DNA of 64,000 bases from Ricordea florida (lineage: Eukaryota > Cnidaria > Anthozoa > Corallimorpharia > Ricordeidae), in NCBI GenBank assembly GCA_949710005.1, contig OX453273.1:7660177-7724176 (forward strand), read 5' to 3'. The translations under genes and the position numbers were made by a program. Position 1 is the stretch's first letter, and the number at the start of each line of letters is the position of its first letter. Positions 17,618 through 25,136 of the stretch are shown piece after piece. Below the pieces are notes generated by a model that was not told the DNA's origin, did not search any database, and saw only the letters and a program-made list of their open reading frames with translations.

Positions 17618-19243
17618 ATGAGAGAACCGATGTTGGTTGCAATTGTTTTGCAGGAATTAGAAGAGAGGTTAATTCAACCTAAAGACTTGCATATTATCAA
17701 CATAAATAATAATATGGACAAAATAAATAACACTATAACTTTATTAGATGATTTCAAAACCCAATATCCATACGCCAAACTTGATAAATTTACATTTGTG
17801 AATGATTCATATGGGGGATATATTAAATGGAAAGTTAATGGAACAACAGTTATGTCTTATGATGATCCTTCTGGAAAAACATGGACTGATGATCTTCCTA
17901 CTAATTTGAAAACATTATTATGGAAGGATTTGGGGCTTGGTTTGTTTCCAAAGAGTTTATCAACTACAAAACAACCTTATCCAATACCTGCTATTAATTT
18001 TGATGACACTACAACAGATGTAACAAAAACTTTAACCGATTTAGATATATATGTTACAGATAAAAATAAATTCGTTGCTTCTATGAGAAACATATTTAAA
18101 TCACAAGTTGTAACATTTAATTCAGCAAAGGAGTGCGGAAAATGGTCGAATAAACCAGATTTTAATCATTGGCCGCAACAACTTAACTTTGCAGTTTGGT
18201 GTGCAACATCTGGTTGTGGTATAAGTCTTTTTGAAAGCCAAAATTACCCCAAAGTAATTAGCGGTTTTATAAAGTTTCATATATATTTCACAATAAGACG
18301 AATATTGTATGAATTGAAACTTCCCTTGCCAGATGAAAAACCTTTTTCAATAAAAAATAACCCATATAATAAAGTTGCATATAATAAATTGTGTAAAGAG
18401 TTTAGGATTAGTAATAATTCTGACTTTAGGTGGAAGGGTGGAAGAAATAATGGTTTGGGTGATATATTTATTTATTACAGCTCGGGCGGAAATGAAAATT
18501 TACATATTGTAAGAAAAAATGATCACGATGCAAATACTTGGCCTGGGCAAAATAAATTTTATGATGAGGGTTATAAAGATGGAGATGGAAATAAAATCTC
18601 GTTTATTAGAAATGATCAATTTAGTGATTTTAAATATGCTTGGTTTATTCCTGCAACCGGGCATGGTCTAACCAACGCGGGTCTTGGCAGATTAAATCGA
18701 TCCATCGAAGCTTTTGTTTACTGTATATTAGGAGCACAAGTTAATACTAGAACCCCAATTTATGGTGGCGGTGGTGGAGCAATAGAAACACAACAAGAAT
18801 TCAATACTTTATTTGAAAGTTCTGTTATAGAAAATGATACTTCAAAATCTATTCAAAATTACCAAAAATCTGTGTATGAAACTAAATTGCGGCTTGATTT
18901 GGTTGTTGCTCCGGGGGTTTGGTTGATGCCAAGCAATATGATTATAAACAGTGAGAGTGTGGTTGGGTATAATAACAAACTCATGAAAGCTACTAAATTT
19001 ATGAATTTTGGAGTAAATAATGCATTAAATGTTGAAACAAAAAATGTTGGAATAACTCATAGTTTAGGGACATCAAAAGTTTTATTAAATACTAATAAAC
19101 AAAAACCAAAACCAATAATACCAACAAAAGCAGTGCAAACGGATGTAATTAAACCAAAAAATAATGATACAACACAACATCAAAATAATCTTATAATGCT
19201 TGTGGTTGTAGGGGGTGTATTATCTTGGTTTTTATTTCGATAA
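17618..19243 (+). CDS. Large tail-anchored Polinton protein, 541 residues
   Basis: Not assigned. It is mostly a soluble, Asn/Lys-rich globular protein with clustered aromatic residues and Cys (LNFAVWCATSGCGISLFES, FIKFHIYFTIRRILYEL, WFIPATGHGLTNAGLGRLNR). The C-terminal 40 residues are polar linker followed by one hydrophobic anchor (LIMLVVVGGVLSWFLF). It begins 9 bp after the previous stop, so it may be co-transcribed; no clear upstream box at the usual distance. Large size, late position and tail anchor suggest a virion surface or entry-stage protein, but that is inference. Confidence 0.85.
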   Translation: MREPMLVAIVLQELEERLIQPKDLHIININNNMDKINNTITLLDDFKTQYPYAKLDKFTFVNDSYGGYIKWKVNGTTVMSYDDPSGKTWTDDLPTNLKTLLWKDLGLGLFPKSLSTTKQPYPIPAINFDDTTTDVTKTLTDLDIYVTDKNKFVASMRNIFKSQVVTFNSAKECGKWSNKPDFNHWPQQLNFAVWCATSGCGISLFESQNYPKVISGFIKFHIYFTIRRILYELKLPLPDEKPFSIKNNPYNKVAYNKLCKEFRISNNSDFRWKGGRNNGLGDIFIYYSSGGNENLHIVRKNDHDANTWPGQNKFYDEGYKDGDGNKISFIRNDQFSDFKYAWFIPATGHGLTNAGLGRLNRSIEAFVYCILGAQVNTRTPIYGGGGGAIETQQEFNTLFESSVIENDTSKSIQNYQKSVYETKLRLDLVVAPGVWLMPSNMIINSESVVGYNNKLMKATKFMNFGVNNALNVETKNVGITHSLGTSKVLLNTNKQKPKPIIPTKAVQTDVIKPKNNDTTQHQNNLIMLVVVGGVLSWFLFR

Positions 19244-19259
19244 TGTTTTGATTATAAAA

Positions 19260-19268
19260 ATCTAAAGA
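19260..19268 (+). promoter_or_regulatory. Orphan copy of the promoter-like box
   Basis: ATCTAAAGA occurs just after the 541-residue gene on the plus strand, but no plus-strand ORF follows (the next gene is antisense). It may be a remnant of a lost gene, or mark a short RNA. Confidence 0.3.
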
Positions 19269-19287
19269 TGTAATCAAAACAAAATAT

Positions 19288-19749
19288 TTAAACTAAAAAA
19301 CCAATACAACTAAGTTCATTTTTATCATATTTAACTGCTTTTATTTCAACATTAATTTTATCGCCTATTCCAATTTTGTTATTCTTATTTTCGTATGTGT
19401 TAAAAATTTCATCAAACTTATAATCTTTCAAATAAATATGTGGGATTAAAATCTTCATTTTTTCAAAAACTTTAATAAAAATACCTTCTTCATAAACCCC
19501 ACATACTACGCCGGCAACTTTTTGTTTAATTTTTGGTTTATATGTTTTTGCTTCAAATTTTAAAACAAAAAAAGTATCTTTATTATCTACAATTTTTATT
19601 ATACGATTTGCTGAAATAATATATCCATATTCTTTATCAAATTGGCTAAAAGTTACTTTATTGAGTGTTTTTAAAAGATGGTTCATAATATTTTTATCTA
19701 AATATTTAGGTTCAAGATATATACGCCTTTGAAGTATATTAGTTTCCAT
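19288..19749 (-). CDS. RPB7-like RNA polymerase stalk subunit homologue
   Basis: 153 residues. The order of features matches eukaryotic/archaeal RPB7 (RpoE). The N-terminal tip domain has RRIYLEPKYLDKNIMNHLL, then YGYIISANRIIKI, then the domain-joining strand FVLKFEAKTYKPK. The S1/OB domain follows with VAGVVCGVYEEGIFIKVF and IGIGDKINVEIKAVKYDKNE-LSCIGF at the end. Cellular RPB7 is about 170 residues, so this is nearly full length. RPB7 binds the polymerase clamp with RPB4 and contacts RNA and initiation factors; some giant viruses carry a copy. It is not in the usual Polinton set. It could bind host or viral polymerase. It sits antisense between two plus-strand genes. Confidence 0.75.
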   Translation of the reverse strand: METNILQRRIYLEPKYLDKNIMNHLLKTLNKVTFSQFDKEYGYIISANRIIKIVDNKDTFFVLKFEAKTYKPKIKQKVAGVVCGVYEEGIFIKVFEKMKILIPHIYLKDYKFDEIFNTYENKNNKIGIGDKINVEIKAVKYDKNELSCIGFLV

Positions 19750-19769
19750 TTTCTTAATTTTTATAAATA

Positions 19770-19801
19770 ATCTAAAACGCTAATATAATTTAATTAAAAA
19801 T
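19770..19801 (+). promoter_or_regulatory. Promoter-like box ATCTAAAAC
   Basis: Starts 32 nt before ATG 19802, in the 52-bp gap between divergent genes. Confidence 0.45.
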
Positions 19802-20431
19802 ATGTTCAGCATTACAATGTATTATTCTGAAACTAGGGTTTATTTAGATCCTCCAATTAAACACGTTAGTGAATTACAACTTTTAGATTGCAATATAAAA
19901 ACAAAAAGACTAATAACTTTAAAGAATCAAGAAAAAATAACTGATGAACAAGATAAGTCTTTAGTAATATTTAATCCAGGAACATATTCCATAAATGATA
20001 TAAAAATATTAATTGATCTCAGCGAAAAGGGTAAAAATATAACAATGATTATCGGAGATAATTTTGCTTACATAATCAACAATAAAACAATTAACATTAA
20101 ATTTACCCAGGGTTTGCAAAATTCTTTGGGGGTGCCGGAGATTTTATTTAAAATACAACAAATAGATATAACTATAAAAGAACCTTTGAGACTTTTATGC
20201 AGTATAGTTGATAATAGAATGTCATACACAAATAAAGGTAAAAATGGAGATCTTACAAAAATACAACCATCTCAATTGCTAGCAAACATTCCATCAAAAG
20301 ATTACCCATCTATTCCAATTAGAAAATACGATAACTTGATTAATCACTTTGATTTAACCATTTTAGACGCTAATTGGAAAAGGTTTTATCTAAATGGGCA
20401 ATCCGTAACTTTTAGTTTAAGATTTAAATAA
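19802..20431 (+). CDS. Possible minor capsid (penton-like) protein, 209 residues
   Basis: Beta-rich sequence without membrane segment or Cys cluster. The C-terminus FDLTILDANWKRFYLNGQSV-TFSLRF resembles the end of proteins found in other Polintons (a D-x-x-x-x-x-x-F-N-G-x-x-V-x-x-x-L-R-F pattern), which are thought to be virion proteins. A single-jelly-roll penton is plausible on size and position but cannot be proved by eye. Confidence 0.45.
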   Translation: MFSITMYYSETRVYLDPPIKHVSELQLLDCNIKTKRLITLKNQEKITDEQDKSLVIFNPGTYSINDIKILIDLSEKGKNITMIIGDNFAYIINNKTINIKFTQGLQNSLGVPEILFKIQQIDITIKEPLRLLCSIVDNRMSYTNKGKNGDLTKIQPSQLLANIPSKDYPSIPIRKYDNLINHFDLTILDANWKRFYLNGQSVTFSLRFK

Positions 20432-20432
20432 A

Positions 20433-20473
20433 TTTTTGTTATGTAACCATTTATTGGGTTATATAACATAATT
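20433..20473 (-). terminator. 3'-end hairpin, copy 1
   Basis: GTTATGTAACC and GGTTATATAAC form an 11-bp stem with one mismatch and an 8-nt loop, with T/A-rich flanks. It lies between the convergent ends of 19802-20431 and 20482-21105. A near-identical block follows the minus-strand gene ending at 21624 (21581-21621). Position after stop codons suggests a transcript-end signal. Confidence 0.45.
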
Positions 20474-20481
20474 ATTTTTAA

Positions 20482-21105
20482 CTAATCTCCGCCCCATCTT
20501 TCTTTCAAATCTCTTAACTCTTCAAAATCAATACACCAATCTAAATACCTAGATGGGTGCCATGCTACTGTCATTAATTCATCATGTAATGGTTTGTAAA
20601 ATAACTCTTTATGCTCAATCTTATATTCACTTAAATCAACACTTACATGTAATTTTTTTATTATAAAATTTTTATCAAATACATCAATTTTACATTCATC
20701 ATCATGATAAGCAAGATAAACATCATTTTCATAAAAATGACCAATTTCCATTCCGTTTGCAATAATCATACCATAATGTGGATCATATTCATATTCATAT
20801 TCATTTTCAATAAAATCATAATTAGCTATTTTTAAAATTTTTTTCGCAAATTTACTAGTGTTAATACCACTAACTCCAAAATTTGTTTCTTCACCAAAAT
20901 AAATATAATGTTCAAAAGCATAATTTTTATTATAATATTCTACATCAAAATTTATTGGATAATAAAAAATAATTTTTTGATTATAATAAATTATATATTC
21001 CCTATTTTTTGTTAAATTTTTTAATAAGTTTTCTTTTATTTCTTCTATAAAATCGCAAATATTAAGCTTCTTATTGTTTAAATATTTAATATTTAATTTT
21101 TTCAT
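20482..21105 (-). CDS. Polinton protein with giant-virus-type C-terminus, 207 residues
   Basis: Function unknown. Very Tyr/Asn/Ile/Lys-rich, with an acidic YEYEYDPHYGM stretch. The last 30 residues (VAWHPSRYLDWCIDFEELRD) follow a W-H-P-x-R...W-C-x-D pattern that I recall from short uncharacterised proteins of mimivirus-like and phycodnavirus-like giant viruses. The start is supported by an ATTTAAAGA box 35 nt upstream, which overlaps the stop of the preceding minus-strand gene. Confidence 0.75.
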   Translation of the reverse strand: MKKLNIKYLNNKKLNICDFIEEIKENLLKNLTKNREYIIYYNQKIIFYYPINFDVEYYNKNYAFEHYIYFGEETNFGVSGINTSKFAKKILKIANYDFIENEYEYEYDPHYGMIIANGMEIGHFYENDVYLAYHDDECKIDVFDKNFIIKKLHVSVDLSEYKIEHKELFYKPLHDELMTVAWHPSRYLDWCIDFEELRDLKERWGGD

Positions 21106-21140
21106 TGTTTTATTTTATATTTTATATTTTTTCTTTAAAT
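21106..21140 (-). promoter_or_regulatory. Promoter-like box ATTTAAAGA (minus strand)
   Basis: Starts 35 nt before the ATG at 21105. The box overlaps the stop codon of the upstream gene, so the two signals share bases. Confidence 0.5.
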
Positions 21141-21526
21141 CAATTTTTATTTTTACATTCTTTACAAGAAGCTTTTTGTTTGCCGTGTTCGCATATTTGT
21201 GATCCGCCGCATTCTTTACATTGTTGTTTTTGATTATTGTGTTTACATATTTGTGTTCCCCCACATTCTTTGCAGCGATATTTATATCTATTATGCTTAC
21301 AATTATACCTATTACAATCATTACAAAATTTTTTTAATTTCCCATGATCGCAAATAATTTTGCTAGTTGTGGTAACTTTTTCAATTAACTTATCAATATC
21401 CACATCTGTAAATTTTTTAATTTCATCAATTAGCTCTTTTTTACTCATTTTTGATCTTCCTTTAATTTCTAGATCTTTTGCCATTAATTTTAATTCATAA
21501 GTATATAAATATCTTAATTGTTCCAT
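21140..21526 (-). CDS. Cysteine-repeat (C-x-H...C-x-x-C) protein with SAP/Rho_N-like start, 128 residues
   Basis: Residues 1-40 (YTYELKLMAKDLEIKGRSKM then SKKELIDEIKKF) look like a SAP or Rho-N helix-extended-helix DNA/RNA-binding motif. Residues 60-125 hold about four zinc-binding repeats of the type I-C-x-H-x-x-x-K-x-x-C-K-E-C-G-G. Such repeats are known to me from giant viruses and some algae and oomycetes, often behind the same N-terminal motif. It is a paralogue of the next gene. A nucleic-acid-binding or regulatory role is inferred. Confidence 0.85.
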   Translation of the reverse strand: MEQLRYLYTYELKLMAKDLEIKGRSKMSKKELIDEIKKFTDVDIDKLIEKVTTTSKIICDHGKLKKFCNDCNRYNCKHNRYKYRCKECGGTQICKHNNQKQQCKECGGSQICEHGKQKASCKECKNKN

Positions 21527-21560
21527 TTTAATTTTTGTTAAATATTGAACGTCTTTAAAT
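21527..21560 (-). promoter_or_regulatory. Promoter-like box ATTTAAAGA (minus strand)
   Basis: Starts 34 nt before the ATG at 21526, in a true intergenic gap. Confidence 0.5.
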
Positions 21561-21580
21561 CAATTTTATTCTACACCTTA

Positions 21581-21621
21581 TTTTTGTTATGTAACCATTT
21601 ATTAGGTTATATAACATAATT
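21581..21621 (-). terminator. 3'-end hairpin, copy 2
   Basis: Same sequence as 20433-20473 except for the loop base and flanks, just after the stop codon of the minus-strand gene at 21624-21992. Confidence 0.45.
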
Positions 21622-21623
21622 TT

Positions 21624-21992
21624 TTATTCATCTTGTTTTTCACAAATTCTACAAAACCATCTTTGTTTCCCATGAATACATATCCCTCTCCCATTACATT
21701 CTTTACATTGATACCTCCTCCGTTTATGCTCACAAATACTGCCGCCATTACATTCAATACAACGCGATTTCTGTTTTTTGTGTTCACATATTTGTGATCC
21801 TTCACATAACATACAGTAATATTTTAATTTATCGTGAATACACTTATACTTATTAGTTTTTGTTTGTTTTATATGGGGAGTTATAAAATTTTCTAAAGCT
21901 TCAATAAGTTGTTCTTTACACAGCCTATAATATCTCGGTATCCTCCTCTCTTTGGCGAGGAGTTTTAATTCTTTCACGTTTTTCTGTTCCAT
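21624..21992 (-). CDS. Cysteine-repeat protein with Rho_N-like start, terminal gene, 122 residues
   Basis: Begins MEQKN like the polymerase because the first five codons lie in the shared TIR. An N-terminal LKLLAKERRIPRYYRLCKEQ-LIEAL segment fits a Rho_N/SAP fold. Four C-x-H-x(6)-C-x-x-C repeats follow (CEHKKQKSRCIEC, CEHKRRRYQCKEC, CIHGKQRWFCRIC). Paralogue of 21140-21526. As the outermost gene on the right it uses the same TIR promoter as the polymerase, so it may be expressed with replication genes. Confidence 0.85.
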   Translation of the reverse strand: MEQKNVKELKLLAKERRIPRYYRLCKEQLIEALENFITPHIKQTKTNKYKCIHDKLKYYCMLCEGSQICEHKKQKSRCIECNGGSICEHKRRRYQCKECNGRGICIHGKQRWFCRICEKQDE

Positions 21993-22573
21993 CTTTATCA
22001 AATCAATTTAATCCTTTAAATCTGTTTTTAGAATTCAATTTTTTATAAAATCTTTGTCAAAATTAGGCAAAACCTAAATTGTCTTGGAACCCGGCATCAA
22101 TTTCATATAGACTATGTTAGGGCTGACTCCGTGTCAATTTCATATAGGCTTGGTGGCGGTTTGGCATCGACTTTGCGGCGGTTTGGCGATGGCTTTGCGG
22201 CAGCCTATCCGCACTATTCATTGATTATCAGAAACTTAACAATTTCACAGAGGTACCCGCCCGCCCACCCGATCATCCGACATGTACTTTGTTTAATCTT
22301 TGATAATGTAATGAATAGTGCCAGCTTTCATATAGTTTTTGTATCGGCTTTGTATTGGGTTGGTATCGGCTTTGTATCGGCTTGGTGATAATCTACCTAC
22401 ACTCATTATTGATTATCAGAAACTTAACAATTTCACAGAGGTACCCGCCCGCCCACCCGATCATCCGACATGTACTTTGTTTAATCTTTGATTGCGCGAA
22501 ATCACTGACAAAATCTTTGTCAAAATTAGCTTATAAGCTAAAATTGTCTTGGAACCCGCTTTTTACATCTACT
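21978..22573. repeat. Right terminal inverted repeat of the Polinton
   Basis: Reverse complement of 6742-7337, same 596-bp length, no difference seen in the parts compared. Open frames at 22131-22612 are repeat artefacts. The box ATTTAAAGG (22021-22013, minus) stands 29 nt before ATG 21992. Confidence 0.9.
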
Positions 22574-22578
22574 AGTTA
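22574..22578. repeat. Polinton target-site duplication AGTTA (right)
   Basis: Matches 6737-6741. The sequence then continues as in the uninterrupted copy near 3233. Confidence 0.85.
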
Positions 22579-23271
22579 TAAGGATAAAAACAAAGATGTA
22601 TTGCTGTATTAATGATGGCAAGTGTGATTTTTTTAAGTGCAACCCTGAATATATATACCACTGATAACCTAAAATGAGATGGTACGGTAAATAAACTAAT
22701 TCAACTTGATAAAGGATTGAGAGTCTTAAGGATTTTAAGATCATCACACCAGCTGGGCTATCCTACATGGTTTTGTTCATTATCAGCTGCAGAATCAAGG
22801 TGGATATTTCTGTTGCATACATTGAATAGACTTGTAGACAACAAAAACTATAATGATGATAAAATTGACAATGTCATGGCAACAAAATTCAGACCTTATT
22901 CAGAAGGACCCTGTTACTTTGAACACACAGACAGTGAGCAGCAGGATACCAGAACTACATTTGGTTTCGGTGCCATTTAATCCTGTACCCTTATGTTAAG
23001 TTATCAAATTTTTTAACAACTGTATGCTTGCCACCTGCCTTATAACTGATGCCTAGTGTAGTCAAATGATTGGCGTCATGTACTCACTGTATGTTTATTT
23101 CAAAAAGCTACTCAGCTTCCTGGTCACTTTTATGTTGTGATTATAGATTATTAAAATTATCTTCAAGTTCATTCAATCACAACTCTGAAAAAGCACCTCA
23201 TTAATTTTTAAATTATTTCTTTTTTCTGTTTTGTAAACATATCCACGAGTTCACCATAGTCCTACTTTGAT
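22579..23271. mobile_element. Helentron/Helitron2-like element, copy 2, right part
   Basis: Continues copy 2 after the Polinton. It contains the Rep N-terminal relic (22717-22980), the offset TATCCACGAGTT end, and the shared 20-bp tail ending CCTACTTTGAT. Compared with copy 1 it lacks a few bases near 22975 and 23226, otherwise near identical. The next base is T, consistent with T|T insertion. Confidence 0.8.
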
Positions 23272-23330
23272 TTACTTTTCCAGTGCTAAAAAGGACATAT
23301 AATATACAATTTATTAACCTCGTCTGTTCG

Positions 23331-23430
23331 GTCATTACAAGGAAACTCAGACCTCGGCCTTTACTGTATCGACCTCGCTATCGCTCGGTCAATACATCAA
23401 GGCCTCGGTCTGAGATTTCCCTGTAATGAC
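23331..23430. repeat. 100-bp palindromic MITE-like hairpin
   Basis: GTCATTACA(A)GG...CTCAGACCTCGGCC on the left matches GGCCTCGGTCTGAG...CCTGTAATGAC on the right. The centre is CG-rich. It resembles other hairpins in this window in build, not in sequence. Confidence 0.65.
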
Positions 23431-25136
23431 ATCACTCTCGGTGAATAAGTAGTATATGTAATTTTGTTCAAATTCTTCCCTATGGGTTTTGTTTTTCGTA
23501 TTTATTTTCATATTTCATTTATGTTATAAAACCACATGCCTCGATCAGCTCTGCTATTTGCGAGTAGTGTATACTGTACTCTTATCTTATATTCTGTAAA
23601 TAAATTTGATTTGATTTTGCCCTTCTACCTAGCTCGTTCACTAAACAGCACAGCGCGCGCTTTGCGGCGAGTTTTTCACGTTATTGGAGCATTCACATAA
23701 ACATGATAACCTCTGAACCAGTCCAGCGTGTTTTAAAACGACTGAATACAGAAAAGTTTTGCGTGATGCGGTTTCACGCACGCACGCAAAACAACGGTAA
23801 TGACGTCTAACGGTTTAGTCAGCAATACTGAATGAAACACCACAGTTAAAGCACTTTCAACGCGACGCAAGCTTTTTTCGGAAACGCAAGGTGATGTCGA
23901 TAACGCAATTAGTTCATTAGCTGACCCATTATAGTTTGACACTACTTTTCTTCAAAAAAAAATAATAATGAAACAAAATAGATAGATAATAATAATAATA
24001 ATAATAATTCCCCTTAGAAATGAGAAACTGTTCAGAGAATTTGAAAAGAAATAAACCAAGGTAAAAGCGTGTTTAGAACAGTAAAATACCTGCTTCTTCA
24101 AGGGAGGAAGTCACTTCAAATCATTTGGCCAACTCATATTTACCTAATTAGATCATCTGTCGCGTAACACCTGCTTGATTTAACGTGTATTTATCTTAAA
24201 ACCATTAGTTCAACCTAAAACGCGTTTTTTTGTCTGTGTGATTCTAAAATACCTCTCGACGTGAGCAATAATACTTTATTTTAATGGATCGAAATTTCTT
24301 GCTCTTGAGCTTAACAAGAGCCGCTTCTTAATTAAACTTTCAAACGGTCTTCAGGTCTAATCTTCCGCATTAAAATGCTGATTTGTGCATGAAAATATGA
24401 CGTCTGCTGCCAAAACGCCCAATCACGAACAATAAAATTGAGAAATAATCACTGGGGGAAATTTGCACTCGATAATAGAAACTTTGAAAGAAGTGATCAC
24501 TATCAGATGCTTTTCTCTGTGAATTAGACATCGTTCATTCGGAGTGAAACACCACAATTCATGGAGGAAACAAATCAGTGATGTTGCTGAAGCAATCAGC
24601 GTTTCACAGCTGAGTGACTATTTTGTTTGCAATGTGTAACGGAGCGTCAAAACAAGAGAGGAAACGAGCTATGTATTGTGTTAAGATTCTCCATTGCAGT
24701 ATCGTTGATGCTACTGAACCACAGCAACTGAGGTTGGCTTGAAGCCAGATTGCACGTTCATCGTGCCAAGTCCAGAAGAATCGAGACAACACTTAGATTC
24801 CAAAGTCGCGTATTTTTAAGAAAGCTCTGGACGGAGACGACAAAACTACACACCTGTTCAACGCCGCGGTGTTTAAAACTTGAACGATTACGGAATTACG
24901 GAGAAAAAAAGGAATTAATACTGATATCCGCTAAAGCATTACGAACTACGTATGACCGTTATCACATTTCACTTGGCTACACGCCCGTCACGTTGATTCT
25001 TACTAGCAAAGTGGCTAAATAATCACGGCAAACTCACGTGTGTTGACTGCAAACACTGAAGTTAACCCCGACGCCGGTGCGGACAGAGAAACAACAACGA
25101 CTACAAAGATTGTGTAGGAACACTGAACCCCGAGAG
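23431..25136. other. Intergenic region upstream of the GPCR
   Basis: No gene seen. A short AATAAATTTGATTTGATTTT string near 23600 looks like a LINE 3' tail, and an (AAT)n run lies at about 23985-24009. The last few hundred bases may contain the GPCR 5' UTR and promoter, which I cannot delimit. Confidence 0.4.

Larger units (their letters stand above)
6742..22573 (+). mobile_element. Maverick/Polinton element, 15.8 kb, apparently complete
   Basis: The element is bounded by 596-bp terminal inverted repeats that look identical and by AGTTA duplications. Inside are a protein-primed family B DNA polymerase, an RVE integrase, a packaging ATPase and a probable double-jelly-roll capsid protein, the defining Polinton set. 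All ORFs are open and the coding strand is much more AT-rich than the host genes, so insertion looks recent. Unusual features are an RPB7-like gene, two cysteine-repeat proteins, no recognisable adenain-like protease, and one promoter-like box before nearly all genes. Such elements move by polymerase/integrase action and may form virions. Confidence 0.95.

Noticed and set aside
12386..19243. Adenain/Ulp1-like maturation protease expected in a Polinton
   Set aside because: No ORF shows a convincing His-Asp-Cys pattern, so it was not annotated. A strongly diverged copy cannot be excluded by eye.
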